Source of the DNA: Candidatus Thiothrix putei
GTDB lineage: Bacteria; Pseudomonadota; Gammaproteobacteria; Thiotrichales; Thiotrichaceae
Reading direction: 5' to 3'
DNA: 64,000 nucleotides
NCBI GenBank assembly: GCA_029972225.1
Contig: CP124756.1
Coordinates: 2,028,001-2,092,000 of the forward strand
Every line of letters starts with the position of its first letter. Position 1 is the first letter of the stretch. Below are positions 47,924-56,520 of this stretch, piece after piece. Under the pieces are notes generated by a model. That model was not told where the DNA came from, searched no databases, and worked only from the letters and a program-made list of their open reading frames with translations. The translations under genes and the position numbers were made by a program.

Positions 47924-48388
47924 TTAACGTTGTTTGACCACATCCAGCATGGCTTGGGCGTGACCGTTAGGGGTGACTTGATACTGGGCTGTTACCAGCG
48001 TTCCATCTTTGTCGATGACGAAGGTGGAACGCACAATGCCCATTTTTTTCACGCCGTTCTTTTCCTTTTCCTGCCACACGCCATAAGCCGCGCAGACTGC
48101 GCCGGACGTATCCGCCAACAGTTCCACTTTTAGCCCGAATTTGTCGATGAAGGCTTGATGGCTGCCGCAATCGTCCTTGCTGACACCGATCACCACGGCA
48201 TTATGCGCGGCAAATTCGGCTGCCAGTGCGGTGAATTCGTTCGCTTCAATGGTGCAGCCGGGGGTATCGTCTTTGGGATAAAAGTACAGCACGACGTGTT
48301 GTTTGCCTGCGAAATCAGCCAGTGATACGGTTTTGCCGTGCTGATTGGGGGAACTGAACGCGGGGGCAGGTTGCTTGGCTTGTAACAT
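47924..48388 (-). CDS. bcp: Thioredoxin-dependent peroxiredoxin Bcp
   Basis: 154 aa. Reduces hydrogen peroxide and organic hydroperoxides in the cytoplasm. Peroxidatic Cys in YFYPKDDTPGCTIEANEF; a second Cys in SKDDCGSHQAFIDKFG, 5 residues after the usual resolving region. C-terminal part RSTFVIDKDGTLV is typical. Full length. 29 bp downstream of the alpha/beta hydrolase on the same strand, so probably an operon; convergent with the beta-propeller gene (10 bp apart). Confidence 0.95.
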   Translation of the reverse strand: MLQAKQPAPAFSSPNQHGKTVSLADFAGKQHVVLYFYPKDDTPGCTIEANEFTALAAEFAAHNAVVIGVSKDDCGSHQAFIDKFGLKVELLADTSGAVCAAYGVWQEKEKNGVKKMGIVRSTFVIDKDGTLVTAQYQVTPNGHAQAMLDVVKQR

Positions 48389-48417
48389 TGGTGAATCTCC
48401 ATTGGGTAAGGTAGCCG

Positions 48418-49275
48418 CTACGATAGCCTGAAACCCGCTTTCCGTAAAAAAGCCAGCAATGCGGGCGCGTGTTCCTCGATTTTATCGACGGAGGTGTGAC
48501 CAGCGTCGGGAATTTCCAGCAGGGTTAAACGTGCTTGCGGACAATGGCTGACGATGGCATGTGCATCCGCGAGTGGCACAACCTGATCGTCTATCCCATG
48601 CACCAACAAAATGGGGCAAGCAATCTGACACACGCTATTCAGCGGCGCAATCGCTGCAAAGCGATGCCCGATTACCCATTGCACATAACGGTTGATGATA
48701 CGAATCAAAATGTTGGGCAAGTGTACCGTTTGCAGGTAACGGCGCATCACCCATTCAGGGTGTGCAAATGCTGAAACACTGATCACCGCAGCAATATCGC
48801 TGCGGCGCGAGGCAGCCAGCAAGACCGCCCCCGCGCCGACCGAATGCCCCAGCAATACCAGTTTCTCGCAAGCTGCTGGATGATTGGCGTGCAACCACGC
48901 CAGCGCACTGTCCAAATCTTCGGCGAAACGCGGTAGGGAGGAAAAGCTGTGCGTGTCACTTTGCCCGTGATTGCGGGCATCGAAGAGCAGCACATTCAAG
49001 CCAGCCCGCTGAAAGGGCGCGGCGATGGGCAACATCAATTCGGCATTGCTGCCCCAACCGTGCAGGATGACCAGTGTTTGCGTGGCATTGCCAGCGGGTA
49101 AAAACCAGCCGAATAAGCGTTTGTTGGCAACGCTGGGAATCCACACTTGTTCAAAGGCAAAGCCTAGGTCTTGCGGCGTACCGTTTTCGATTTGGCGCGG
49201 GGCACGGAAGCCCCAGTGGATGCCAAGCATGAACAGGGCAACTGCCCCGGCAATAATTCCTGTAATGATCAACAT
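48418..49275 (-). CDS. Membrane-anchored alpha/beta hydrolase
   Basis: 285 aa. N-terminal hydrophobic segment MLIITGIIAGAVALFMLGIH suggests an inner-membrane anchor. Alpha/beta hydrolase fold with oxyanion region VILHGWGSN, nucleophile Ser in VLLGHSVGAGAVLL, Asp in LVHGIDDQVVPLADAH and His in IPDAGHTSVDKI. The substrate is unknown (esterase, lipase or peptidase-like). Same strand as bcp, just upstream. Confidence 0.88.
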   Translation of the reverse strand: MLIITGIIAGAVALFMLGIHWGFRAPRQIENGTPQDLGFAFEQVWIPSVANKRLFGWFLPAGNATQTLVILHGWGSNAELMLPIAAPFQRAGLNVLLFDARNHGQSDTHSFSSLPRFAEDLDSALAWLHANHPAACEKLVLLGHSVGAGAVLLAASRRSDIAAVISVSAFAHPEWVMRRYLQTVHLPNILIRIINRYVQWVIGHRFAAIAPLNSVCQIACPILLVHGIDDQVVPLADAHAIVSHCPQARLTLLEIPDAGHTSVDKIEEHAPALLAFLRKAGFRLS

Positions 49276-49341
49276 TTCACAACCTGCAACAACTAATAGC
49301 CTTTAAATGTCACGTCCTTCTTGTTGGTGTTGTCAGAATGG

Positions 49342-49387
49342 CCGCCCCGATACCCAGGTGACGACAATCATCCGGTTATCGGGGCGG
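49342..49387 (-). terminator. Perfect 11-bp inverted repeat after the YfdX-like gene
   Basis: CCGCCCCGATA / TATCGGGGCGG with a 24-nt loop, 34 bp past the YfdX-like stop codon and just before the hydrolase promoter region. No T-run follows on either strand, so it may be a factor-assisted terminator or another structured element. Confidence 0.4.
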
Positions 49388-49420
49388 TATGTTACAGGAT
49401 GGCTGGCCCGTTTGTGCAGC

Positions 49421-50128
49421 TTATTTGGTCTCTCCGACCACAGCCACGCCGCTGCTGACAGCGGTGATGCTCTTGAGGGCGTTGTCCAGCGCGGCTTTGG
49501 CGGCGGCAGTGTCACGGCTGGAGCTGCCCAGCGCCTGTTGCGCCGTTGCCAGTTGCCCGTGCAGGTAGACCACTGGCAGGTCGATTTCGGTGGTTGCTAT
49601 CATGTCGATCACTTCCTGCACGGTGCTGTTGGCGGCTTTGGTGTCGCCCTTACGGGAAGCGGCTTCCGCTGCCTTGAGCTTGGTGCGGGCCTGTTGCGCC
49701 ATCTGGGGGGCATCAATTTCCATCGCGTCAAGTTCGGCGTAAATCGGCAACAGTTGGTCATAGAACACGTCCACCTGTTCTGAGTCCAACTTGCCCTTGG
49801 CGTTGAACAGGTCTTCCTTGACCTTCATGTAGGGCATCATTTGCAGCACGGAATCGTTCAGGCGGTTGGCGGCTTGCACATTGCCGAGGGCTTTGCCGCT
49901 TTCACCCTGTGCCAGCGCGGCATGGGCGGTTTCCAGATGGCGGGTGATTTCGCGCCCGGTGTGGATGGCGATTTGCGCCATTCCGGGGCTGTCCCAACCT
50001 GCACTGGTGACGGTTTCCACCAGCGAATCGGGTGGCTGCGCAAACGCAAGGCTGCTGCTGACCGTGGAGGTCAACAGCAGCAGGCTGACAAAAATGGTGA
50101 CAGGTTTATTGGCAGTGATAGGTTTCAT
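49421..50128 (-). CDS. YfdX-family exported protein
   Basis: 235 aa from the ATG at 50128 (AAGGAG 7 nt upstream; the TTG two codons earlier is not needed). Signal peptide VTIFVSLLLLTSTVSSSLAFA, so probably periplasmic. The rest is alpha-helical and Ala/Gln-rich: TGREITRHLETAHAALAQGE; NRLNDSVLQMMPYMKVKEDL; DLPVVYLHGQLATAQQALG. This matches the YfdX family, whose enterobacterial members are linked to stress or drug tolerance but have no defined activity. Upstream is kup on the same strand, about 190 bp away. Confidence 0.85.
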   Translation of the reverse strand: MKPITANKPVTIFVSLLLLTSTVSSSLAFAQPPDSLVETVTSAGWDSPGMAQIAIHTGREITRHLETAHAALAQGESGKALGNVQAANRLNDSVLQMMPYMKVKEDLFNAKGKLDSEQVDVFYDQLLPIYAELDAMEIDAPQMAQQARTKLKAAEAASRKGDTKAANSTVQEVIDMIATTEIDLPVVYLHGQLATAQQALGSSSRDTAAAKAALDNALKSITAVSSGVAVVGETK

Positions 50129-50317
50129 GGTCAATCTCCTTGTAACAGTGATGGGGTGAAGGTAGGCTGCGTCGCCCGCCTTTGCTGCTAAGTAGCATGA
50201 ACCGTGCCATGTTTATATGGCATTGTTTTTAAATGATTTATTTTATTTTTTCTGGTTGGTTTCCAGTGGCTGGTGACTTTTGCCCAGCGTTGGGGGTAGG
50301 GGCTGTGGAATAACCCC

Positions 50318-52183
50318 CTACAACCCAATCTCCACCACCTGCTGTGCGGGCAGGTTGAAGTAACTGGCGGCACTTTCCGCCTGCCGGGTCATCCAAGCAA
50401 ACAACAGGCAACGCCAGCGCGGTAATGCCTTGCCACAGGTGGTGATGACTGTTCGCGCCACAAAGAAGCTGGTTTTGTCCGCCGCCAACTCGACGCCAAG
50501 GGCGGCAATTTCCTGCAAAGCCTGTTGCAGGTTGGTGGATTCGCGGAAACCCACCCGCACCGTTACCGTGTAAATACCCGGCGCAACACCCAGCAGCAAC
50601 AGGCGTTCAGCCGCCGGAATGTAGGGAATGTCGGCATTTTCCACATGCAGGAACACCAGTTGCTGATGCAGCACCTGATAATGCTTGAGATTGTAAAACA
50701 GGCAAGCCGACACCCGGTTGGGGTTGGAAACGAGATAAACTGCCGTGCGGGGGATGCGGCAAATACCGGGATAAGCCTGCGCCGCAAATTTGTGTATACG
50801 CATATTGGCACTGCGCCGTTGCTCGGCAACCCACGCGCTGCCCCGTTTCCAGGTCGTCAGCAAGGTGAAAATGCCCAGTCCCATCAAGCCCGGTAGCCAG
50901 CCGCCGTGGTCAAGTTTTCCCAGATTGGCACTGAAAAACAGCACCTCCAGCAACACCACCAGTGCAATACAGATCAGGATGGCAACCCGCCAGGTTTGCA
51001 CAGGTCGTAACCACGCCACCACCAGCACCAGCAGGCTGGTGATGACCATCGTGCCGGACACTGCCAACCCATACGCCGCAGCCAGTGCAGCAGATGAACC
51101 AAATCCCAGTACCAGCAACACCACCCCTGCCAGCAGCAGCCAGTTGATGGTGGGCAAATAAATCTGCCCGCGTTCCACATCCGAGGTGTGCAGGATGCGC
51201 ATCCTTGGCCAATAACCCAACTGGATGGCCTGCTGGGTCAGCGAATACGCCCCGGAAATGGTGGCTTGCGAGGCAATCACGGTGGCGATGGTTGCCAGCA
51301 CCACCAGCGGCAGCAGCCAGCCTTCCGGTGCCAGCAGGTAAAACGGGTTTTGCACCGCCGCGCCGGAGCGCATCAGCAAGGCTCCCTGCCCAAAGTAATT
51401 CAGGATCAGAGCAGGCCACACCAGCCCATACCATGCCAGCCGGATCGGTTTGGCACCAAAATGCCCCATGTCGGCGTACAAGGCTTCCCCGCCGGTAATT
51501 GCCAGAAAGACCGCTGACAACAACACAAACGCGGCTGCCGGGTGTTGCTGGGCAAACACCAGCGCGTGCAGTGGGTTCAGGGCTTGCAGCACCAACGGGG
51601 TTTGCAGGATGCTGTGTACCCCCAATGCCCCCAGTACCAGAAACCACAGCAAGGTCAAGGGGCCGAACAGCCTGCCCACCTGTGCCGTGCCAAAACGCTG
51701 GATCATGAACAGGCCAACCAGTACTCCCACACTGATGGGGATGACCCAATGCGCCAGATGCGGGGTAGCGACATGGATGCCTTCCACCGCCGACAGCACC
51801 GAAATCGCCGGGGTAATGATGGCATCACCGTAAAACAGTGCGGCGGCAAACACCCCTAGTGTGGCGACCACGGGAGCCAGCCGGGGCAAAGTACGTTGGG
51901 TATGGCGCTGGGCAAGCGCTTGCAAGGCCAGCACCCCGCCTTCCCCCTGGTTATCAAAGCGCAGCACCAGCCCCACATACTTGATGGCGACAATCAGGGT
52001 AATCGCCCAGAACAGGGCGGAGAGGGTCGCCAGGATATTACTGTGGGTGGGAGCCAGCCCGTGCGGGTCAGCAAAGGCTTGCTGGAAAGCGTACAGCGGG
52101 CTGGTGCCAATGTCGCCATACACAATGCCCAGTGCTGCCAGCGACAATGCTCCCAGCGGGCGTTTGGGGTGTTGCCCGTTCAT
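50318..52183 (-). CDS. kup: Low-affinity potassium transporter Kup
   Basis: 621 aa. Proton-coupled K+ uptake across the inner membrane. Kup/HAK signature GIVYGDIGTSPLYAFQQAF at the N-terminus, about twelve membrane helices, FYGDAIITPAISVLSAVEG, then a C-terminal cytoplasmic domain of about 150 aa ending in QQVVEIGL. The coding sequence is intact. An IS630 lies 7 bp upstream of the ATG, so the native ribosome site and promoter are gone. The transposon end supplies GTAAGG 9 nt before the start, a possible replacement ribosome site. Confidence 0.95.
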   Translation of the reverse strand: MNGQHPKRPLGALSLAALGIVYGDIGTSPLYAFQQAFADPHGLAPTHSNILATLSALFWAITLIVAIKYVGLVLRFDNQGEGGVLALQALAQRHTQRTLPRLAPVVATLGVFAAALFYGDAIITPAISVLSAVEGIHVATPHLAHWVIPISVGVLVGLFMIQRFGTAQVGRLFGPLTLLWFLVLGALGVHSILQTPLVLQALNPLHALVFAQQHPAAAFVLLSAVFLAITGGEALYADMGHFGAKPIRLAWYGLVWPALILNYFGQGALLMRSGAAVQNPFYLLAPEGWLLPLVVLATIATVIASQATISGAYSLTQQAIQLGYWPRMRILHTSDVERGQIYLPTINWLLLAGVVLLVLGFGSSAALAAAYGLAVSGTMVITSLLVLVVAWLRPVQTWRVAILICIALVVLLEVLFFSANLGKLDHGGWLPGLMGLGIFTLLTTWKRGSAWVAEQRRSANMRIHKFAAQAYPGICRIPRTAVYLVSNPNRVSACLFYNLKHYQVLHQQLVFLHVENADIPYIPAAERLLLLGVAPGIYTVTVRVGFRESTNLQQALQEIAALGVELAADKTSFFVARTVITTCGKALPRWRCLLFAWMTRQAESAASYFNLPAQQVVEIGL

Positions 52184-52194
52184 GGTGGTATACC

Positions 52195-52704
52195 TTACAG
52201 CGTCAAGACCTGAACATTTTTAAAGGTTTGAAAATTTGTTGTCATCAACTGGGTCAGTTCTTTCTTGTGATCGGTATCCAGCTTGTCGAGACAGTTGGTG
52301 ATGGCCGCCTTGAAAGCGGGAAACTTATCATAGTATTTCGAGTACAAGCATTTTTTCTTGACGAACTTCCACAACCGTTCAATCAGATTGAGGTTGGGTG
52401 AATAGGTCGGTAAAAATAATAGTTCAATATTGAGCCTTTTCGCACAGGCAAACACGGCTTCACAGCGTTGATACTTGGCATTATCCAAGACCAAAGTGAT
52501 CGGTATTTTGAGTGCTAACGCTGCAATTTTTTCCAATAATTCACACACGCTGTTAGCGTTGATATAGGAGTCGTTAGTGATCGTGATGAGTTGTAGCGTT
52601 ATCGCATTGAGTGCGCCCAATACGTTGTAGCGTTGTCGACCACAGGGGGCTTTGATGAATACGCGGGAAAATGACCACAAAAACCCCAGAAACGGTGCTA
52701 ACAC
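52195..52704 (-). CDS. IS630 transposase ORF B (DDE part), copy 2
   Basis: 169-aa frame that begins inside the overlap with ORF A; the continuous protein would be made by a -1 shift at the T7 run (~52725). It contains LVLDNAKYQR (Asp) and YSPNLNLIERLWKFVKKK (Glu). The first catalytic Asp (FFVDAAHF) lies just upstream in the same frame. Confidence 0.88.
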   Translation of the reverse strand: MLAPFLGFLWSFSRVFIKAPCGRQRYNVLGALNAITLQLITITNDSYINANSVCELLEKIAALALKIPITLVLDNAKYQRCEAVFACAKRLNIELLFLPTYSPNLNLIERLWKFVKKKCLYSKYYDKFPAFKAAITNCLDKLDTDHKKELTQLMTTNFQTFKNVQVLTL

Positions 52705-53243
52705 GAAGTGGGCGGCATCGACAAAAAAAGGGCGCGTTTGCCCTCCTTAGCCTCCTGAATGCGCGGTTTTAGTTCATTTTCCAGGAACTTTTCTTGTGCT
52801 TCCACATCAGCTTTGGCGGGTATCATCCCCACTTTATGGATGTCCATCCCTATTTTCTTCATAAAGACACGTACCCTGTCCTCACTGCGTTTGATGCCTG
52901 TCAGCTCCTCAATCTTAGCGGCTGCCGCCTTGCTGGTTGCGGGGGGATATTCACGAAAATAGGCTTCAATCTTGTCTTTATATGCCATCAAATCACTCTG
53001 TGGTTTATTGAATCGTATTTCTTTAAGAGCTTCTAAACCGTTAGGTTGTAGGTAGGCGTTTAGGTAGGCAAGCAGCGTGGCTTCTGTAATCCTTTCCAAT
53101 CGTTTGATTTCCTTATGCGTCAACTGTTGGGATTTCAGGTACAGCACGGACATTTTCTTACGGACTCTGGGATGAGGATGGCGCTCCTTCCAGTAGAACA
53201 GCTCCGCTATCTCATCCTCAGTGAAAGTGATTTTTAATGTCAT
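52698..53243 (-). CDS. IS630 transposase ORF A (helix-turn-helix part), copy 2
   Basis: 181 aa, identical to the copy-1 protein at 12011-12556. DNA-binding half with helix-turn-helix; ends just after CCCTTTTTTTG, where ribosomal or transcriptional slippage of -1 would give the full-length transposase. Confidence 0.9.
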   Translation of the reverse strand: MTLKITFTEDEIAELFYWKERHPHPRVRKKMSVLYLKSQQLTHKEIKRLERITEATLLAYLNAYLQPNGLEALKEIRFNKPQSDLMAYKDKIEAYFREYPPATSKAAAAKIEELTGIKRSEDRVRVFMKKIGMDIHKVGMIPAKADVEAQEKFLENELKPRIQEAKEGKRALFLSMPPTSC

Positions 53244-53343
53244 ACATTACTCATGGCTGCTTTTGTTACCAGTCATCTAACCATATTTCCCTGATCAAAA
53301 AAACTATTTTATGGCACGGACTGGTATATCCTCATACCAGTGA

Positions 53344-54510
53344 ATGACAATGCATATATTAATGGTTTCAGACGTGTATTTTCCGCGTGTCAACGGTGTT
53401 TCCACTTCGATTCAAGCGTTTCGACACGCCTTACAAGCTGCTGGGCATCGGGTGACATTGATTGCCCCAGCTTATGCTGAAACGACGGCGGATGAAACCG
53501 ACATTATTCGCATCAGCTCACGCAATGTGATTGTTGACCCGGAAGATCGCATGATGCGTATCCGCCATATCCACCGTTTGACGGAAACCTTACGGGCGGG
53601 GGATTACGACATTATCCATATCCATACCCCGTTCGTGGCGCATTACGCTGGGCTGAAATTGGCACGCAAGCTGAAGCTCCCGGTAGTAGCGACTTACCAT
53701 ACCTTTTTTGAAGAATACCTCTACAACTACATCCAATGGTTGCCGAAAGAGTGGTTACGCTACGTGGCGCGGCGATTTTCGCGTACCCAGTGTGCAGATT
53801 TGGATGCACTGATTGTCCCATCGACCGCCATGCAGCAAGTACTGCTAGGTTACGGGGTAACAACGCCCATGACAGTGTTGCCGACGGGGTTGGATCAGCA
53901 GGTATTCGCAGCGGGTGATGGGATGGCTTTTCGCCAGCAGCACGGAATTCCTATTGAACGCCCCGTGATTCTGTTTGTGGGGCGGGTAGCGTTTGAGAAA
54001 AATATCGGCTTTTTGTTAGCGATGACAGCAAGGTTGCGGGCAGACATTCCTGATGTTTTGTTGGTAATTACAGGGGAGGGACCTGCGGAAAAAGCCTTGC
54101 ATAAACAAGTTCAGCGTGAAGGTTTGGCTGGGCATGTGATATTTGTGGGTTATTTGCACCGTGATGGCGAATTGCAGGCGTGTTACAAAGCGTCGGATGT
54201 ATTCGTGTTTGCTTCCCGTACTGAAACGCAAGGGCTGGTGTTGCTGGAAGCCATGGCGTGCGGTACGCCAGTAGTGTCTACCGCAGTACTGGGGACGCAA
54301 GATGTTATGGGGGCAGGTCTCGGTGGCTTGGTTGCCCCAGAAAATCCAGCACTGTTTGCAGAACAGGTTAAATGTTTGTTGCTGGATAAAACTTTGTACA
54401 CCCAAAAAACGCAAGAGACGCTGGCGTATGCGGCTACTTGGTCACACACCGCGCAGGCGGAGAAACTGGTAGCGTTTTATTACTCTGTCATCGAATTGAC
54501 ACACAAATAG
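53344..54510 (+). CDS. GT4-family glycosyltransferase
   Basis: 388 aa (the ATG at 53350 is an equally good start; neither has a clear ribosome site). GT-B fold: N-terminal SDVYFPRVNGVSTSIQAFRH, then VILFVGRVAFEKNIGFLLAM, and a C-terminal nucleotide-sugar site ASRTETQGLVLLEAMACGTP with the E-x7-E-type motif. Similar proteins make mono- or diglucosyl-diacylglycerol or mannosylated lipids. The native upstream region has been displaced by the IS630 ending 17 bp before the ATG. Followed by phoB, a second GT4 and a PAP2 phosphatase, suggesting envelope glycolipid synthesis. Confidence 0.88.
   Translation: MTMHILMVSDVYFPRVNGVSTSIQAFRHALQAAGHRVTLIAPAYAETTADETDIIRISSRNVIVDPEDRMMRIRHIHRLTETLRAGDYDIIHIHTPFVAHYAGLKLARKLKLPVVATYHTFFEEYLYNYIQWLPKEWLRYVARRFSRTQCADLDALIVPSTAMQQVLLGYGVTTPMTVLPTGLDQQVFAAGDGMAFRQQHGIPIERPVILFVGRVAFEKNIGFLLAMTARLRADIPDVLLVITGEGPAEKALHKQVQREGLAGHVIFVGYLHRDGELQACYKASDVFVFASRTETQGLVLLEAMACGTPVVSTAVLGTQDVMGAGLGGLVAPENPALFAEQVKCLLLDKTLYTQKTQETLAYAATWSHTAQAEKLVAFYYSVIELTHK
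54485..54502 (+). promoter_or_regulatory. Pho-box-like site before phoB
   Basis: CTGTCAT-CGAA-TTGACAC: the first heptamer is a perfect match to the PhoB repeat CTGTCAT, the spacer is the usual 4 nt, and the second heptamer matches at 4-5 positions. It overlaps the last codons of the preceding glycosyltransferase, 50 bp upstream of the phoB ATG, suggesting autoregulation. Confidence 0.55.
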
Positions 54511-54552
54511 GGTTAAATCGCCCGAATAAAATGGAATTCAGATAGGTTTAAC

Positions 54553-55239
54553 ATGAGCACAATCCTGATTGTCGATGACGAACAGCCCATCCGTAATATG
54601 GTGAGTTTTGCCCTTGGGCGCGTGGGGTTCACATTACGTGAAGCGGCTGATGCCGAGCAAGCTTACGCTGAAATTGACCAGCACCGCCCTGAACTGATCC
54701 TGATGGATTGGATGCTGCCCGGTGTGAGTGGTCTGGATATTGTACGGCGTTTGCAGCGGGATACCAGCACCCAAGATATTCCGGTGATTATGCTCACCGC
54801 TAAAGCAGAAGAAAGCGATAAAATCAATGGTTTCAAGGCGGGTATTGATGATTACATCAGCAAGCCATTTTCACCTGCCGAACTGATTGCCCGTATACAG
54901 GCGGTGTTGCGTCGTACCCAGCAAAGTCAATCGCGGGAAATACTGGAGTTTGAGCAACTGAGCCTTGATCCACTCAGTCATCGCGTTACCGTTAATGAGG
55001 TGGAACTCGACTTTGGCCCGACGGAATTCCGCCTGTTAAAGTTTTTCATGCAACACCCTGACCGTGTGTACAGTCGTGAACAACTGTTGGATAACGCTTG
55101 GGGGCGCAATGTGTATGTGGAAGAGCGCACAGTAGACGTGCATATCTTGCGTCTGCGTAAGGTGTTATCACCGTATGGTCTTGAACATTACATCCAAACC
55201 GTTCGTGGTGCTGGCTACCGTTTTTCACCGTCGACTTAA
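54553..55239 (+). CDS. phoB: Phosphate regulon response regulator PhoB
   Basis: 228 aa, the normal PhoB length. Receiver domain with D-D pair (ILIVDDEQPIRNMVSFAL), phosphoacceptor Asp in LILMDWMLPGVSGLD and Lys in DDYISKPFSPAEL. OmpR-type winged helix at the C-terminus (FGPTEFRLLKFFMQHPDRVY; RTVDVHILRLRKVL; VRGAGYRFS). The wording MDWMLPG is typical of true PhoB. No phoR follows; the gene is embedded between two glycosyltransferases. Pho-box-like sites precede it and the next gene. Confidence 0.9.
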   Translation: MSTILIVDDEQPIRNMVSFALGRVGFTLREAADAEQAYAEIDQHRPELILMDWMLPGVSGLDIVRRLQRDTSTQDIPVIMLTAKAEESDKINGFKAGIDDYISKPFSPAELIARIQAVLRRTQQSQSREILEFEQLSLDPLSHRVTVNEVELDFGPTEFRLLKFFMQHPDRVYSREQLLDNAWGRNVYVEERTVDVHILRLRKVLSPYGLEHYIQTVRGAGYRFSPST

Positions 55240-55245
55240 ACACAA

Positions 55246-55263
55246 CCGTCATGAAAACGTCAC
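55246..55263 (+). promoter_or_regulatory. Pho-box-like site before the second glycosyltransferase
   Basis: CCGTCAT-GAAA-ACGTCAC matches 11 of 14 positions of the paired PhoB heptamers (CTGTCAT-N4-CTGTCAC) and 13 of 18 bases of the E. coli phoA box as I recall it. It lies about 60 bp upstream of the start at 55324. Confidence 0.55.
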
Positions 55264-55323
55264 TGTCTTGCAGCATTGACCCTGCAAAATAGCAGGTATA
55301 TCCACTGCTAAACGTGAGTTTTT

Positions 55324-56520
55324 GTGTCTAACCGCCCACTACAACTTGTTACTTCCCTGACCCGCTTGGCGGTTGTCACTGAGACGTGGCCACCAGAGAT
55401 TAATGGGGTGGCGCATACGATTAGCCATTTAGTGGATGGATTGCGGCAGCGGGGGGGCTACCACATCCAGTTGGTGCGTCCGCGCCAATTGGCACAAGAA
55501 AAAGCCCGTAGCGAAGACTTGTTTAAGGAATACCTTGTCAATGGATTGACACTGCCTTTTTATAAGGAAGTCCGCCTAGGCTTTCCGCAATACAACACCT
55601 TGAAACGTTTGTGGAAAAAACAACGCCCGGACATCGTACAGATTGTGACTGAAGGCCCGTTGGGCTATTCAGCGATGAAGGCGGCAAAAAAGCTCGGCAT
55701 CCCCGTGATCAGCGACTTTCACACCAATTTCGACCACTACAGCCGTTATTACCGTTTGAGTGGGTTTTTCAATCTGGCGAAACGTTATTTACGCCACGTG
55801 CATAACCAAACGTTGGTTACGTTAGTGCCGACCCGCGAATTACAGCAACAACTTACCGCCAGCGGTTATACCAAATTAGGCATTTTAGAGCGTGGTATTG
55901 ATGTGCAACTGTTCAATCCACAACGTCGCAGCAGCACTTTACGTGAACGCTTCGGGCTGCATCCCGAACAATTGCTGGTGACGTTGGTGTCACGTATGGC
56001 ACAAGAAAAAAACCTTGATCTGGCTTTTACGGCATTCCGTGCGATTCAACAGCATGTGCCGGATGCGCGTTTTTTATTGGTTGGTGATGGCCCGGAACGC
56101 AAGCGTTTGCAAGAAGCTCACCCCGATTGTCTGTTTGCGGGGATGCAAACGGGTATCGCCTTAGCAGAACATTACGCGAGTGGCGATTTATTTCTGTACC
56201 CCAGCACCAGCGAAACCTTTGGTAATGTGATTCTGGAGGCAATGGCCAGTGGTTTAGCGGTTGTCACTTTCAACTATGCAGCTGCTTACGAACACATTCG
56301 TCACGGTGAAAATGGTATGGCTGTGCTGCTTGATGATAATGCCGCATTTATTGCCACTAGTATTGAATTGGCTCTTGACCCCGATTTACGCCGCCGTCAA
56401 GGCGAATATGCGAGCCAGACAGCTCATGGTTTGAGCTGGGAAAAAGTCGTGGCACGCTTAGATCAAACCCTTCAAAACGTCTTGCGCGAGGTGCGCTATG
56501 AAATTGCTCCATCGGCTTAA
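55324..56520 (+). CDS. GT4-family glycosyltransferase (MgtA-like)
   Basis: 398 aa, GTG start at 55324 with a weak GTGAG upstream. GT-B fold: AVVTETWPPEINGVAHTISH at the N-terminus; VTLVSRMAQEKNLDLAFTAF begins the second Rossmann domain; sugar-nucleotide site LYPSTSETFGNVILEAMASG. Related to mannosyl- or glucosyl-transferases that decorate diacylglycerol or lipid-linked glycans. The donor and acceptor cannot be told by eye. It overlaps the PAP2 gene by 23 bp, so both are one transcript, probably from the Pho-box promoter. Confidence 0.88.
   Translation: MSNRPLQLVTSLTRLAVVTETWPPEINGVAHTISHLVDGLRQRGGYHIQLVRPRQLAQEKARSEDLFKEYLVNGLTLPFYKEVRLGFPQYNTLKRLWKKQRPDIVQIVTEGPLGYSAMKAAKKLGIPVISDFHTNFDHYSRYYRLSGFFNLAKRYLRHVHNQTLVTLVPTRELQQQLTASGYTKLGILERGIDVQLFNPQRRSSTLRERFGLHPEQLLVTLVSRMAQEKNLDLAFTAFRAIQQHVPDARFLLVGDGPERKRLQEAHPDCLFAGMQTGIALAEHYASGDLFLYPSTSETFGNVILEAMASGLAVVTFNYAAAYEHIRHGENGMAVLLDDNAAFIATSIELALDPDLRRRQGEYASQTAHGLSWEKVVARLDQTLQNVLREVRYEIAPSA

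Larger units (their letters stand above)
52191..53326 (-). mobile_element. IS630-family element 'a', copy 2 (uninterrupted)
   Basis: 1136 bp, flanked by TA at 52189-52190 and 53327-53328. Sequence matches copy 1 (11928-14193, insert removed) almost perfectly. Inserted between the divergent kup and glycosyltransferase genes, which otherwise share only 22 bp of DNA. Confidence 0.95.

Noticed and set aside
50910..51749. 279-aa open frame in another frame of the kup strand
   Set aside because: Overlaps the kup membrane core; its composition (Gly, Ala, Trp, His) is typical of an out-of-frame reading.
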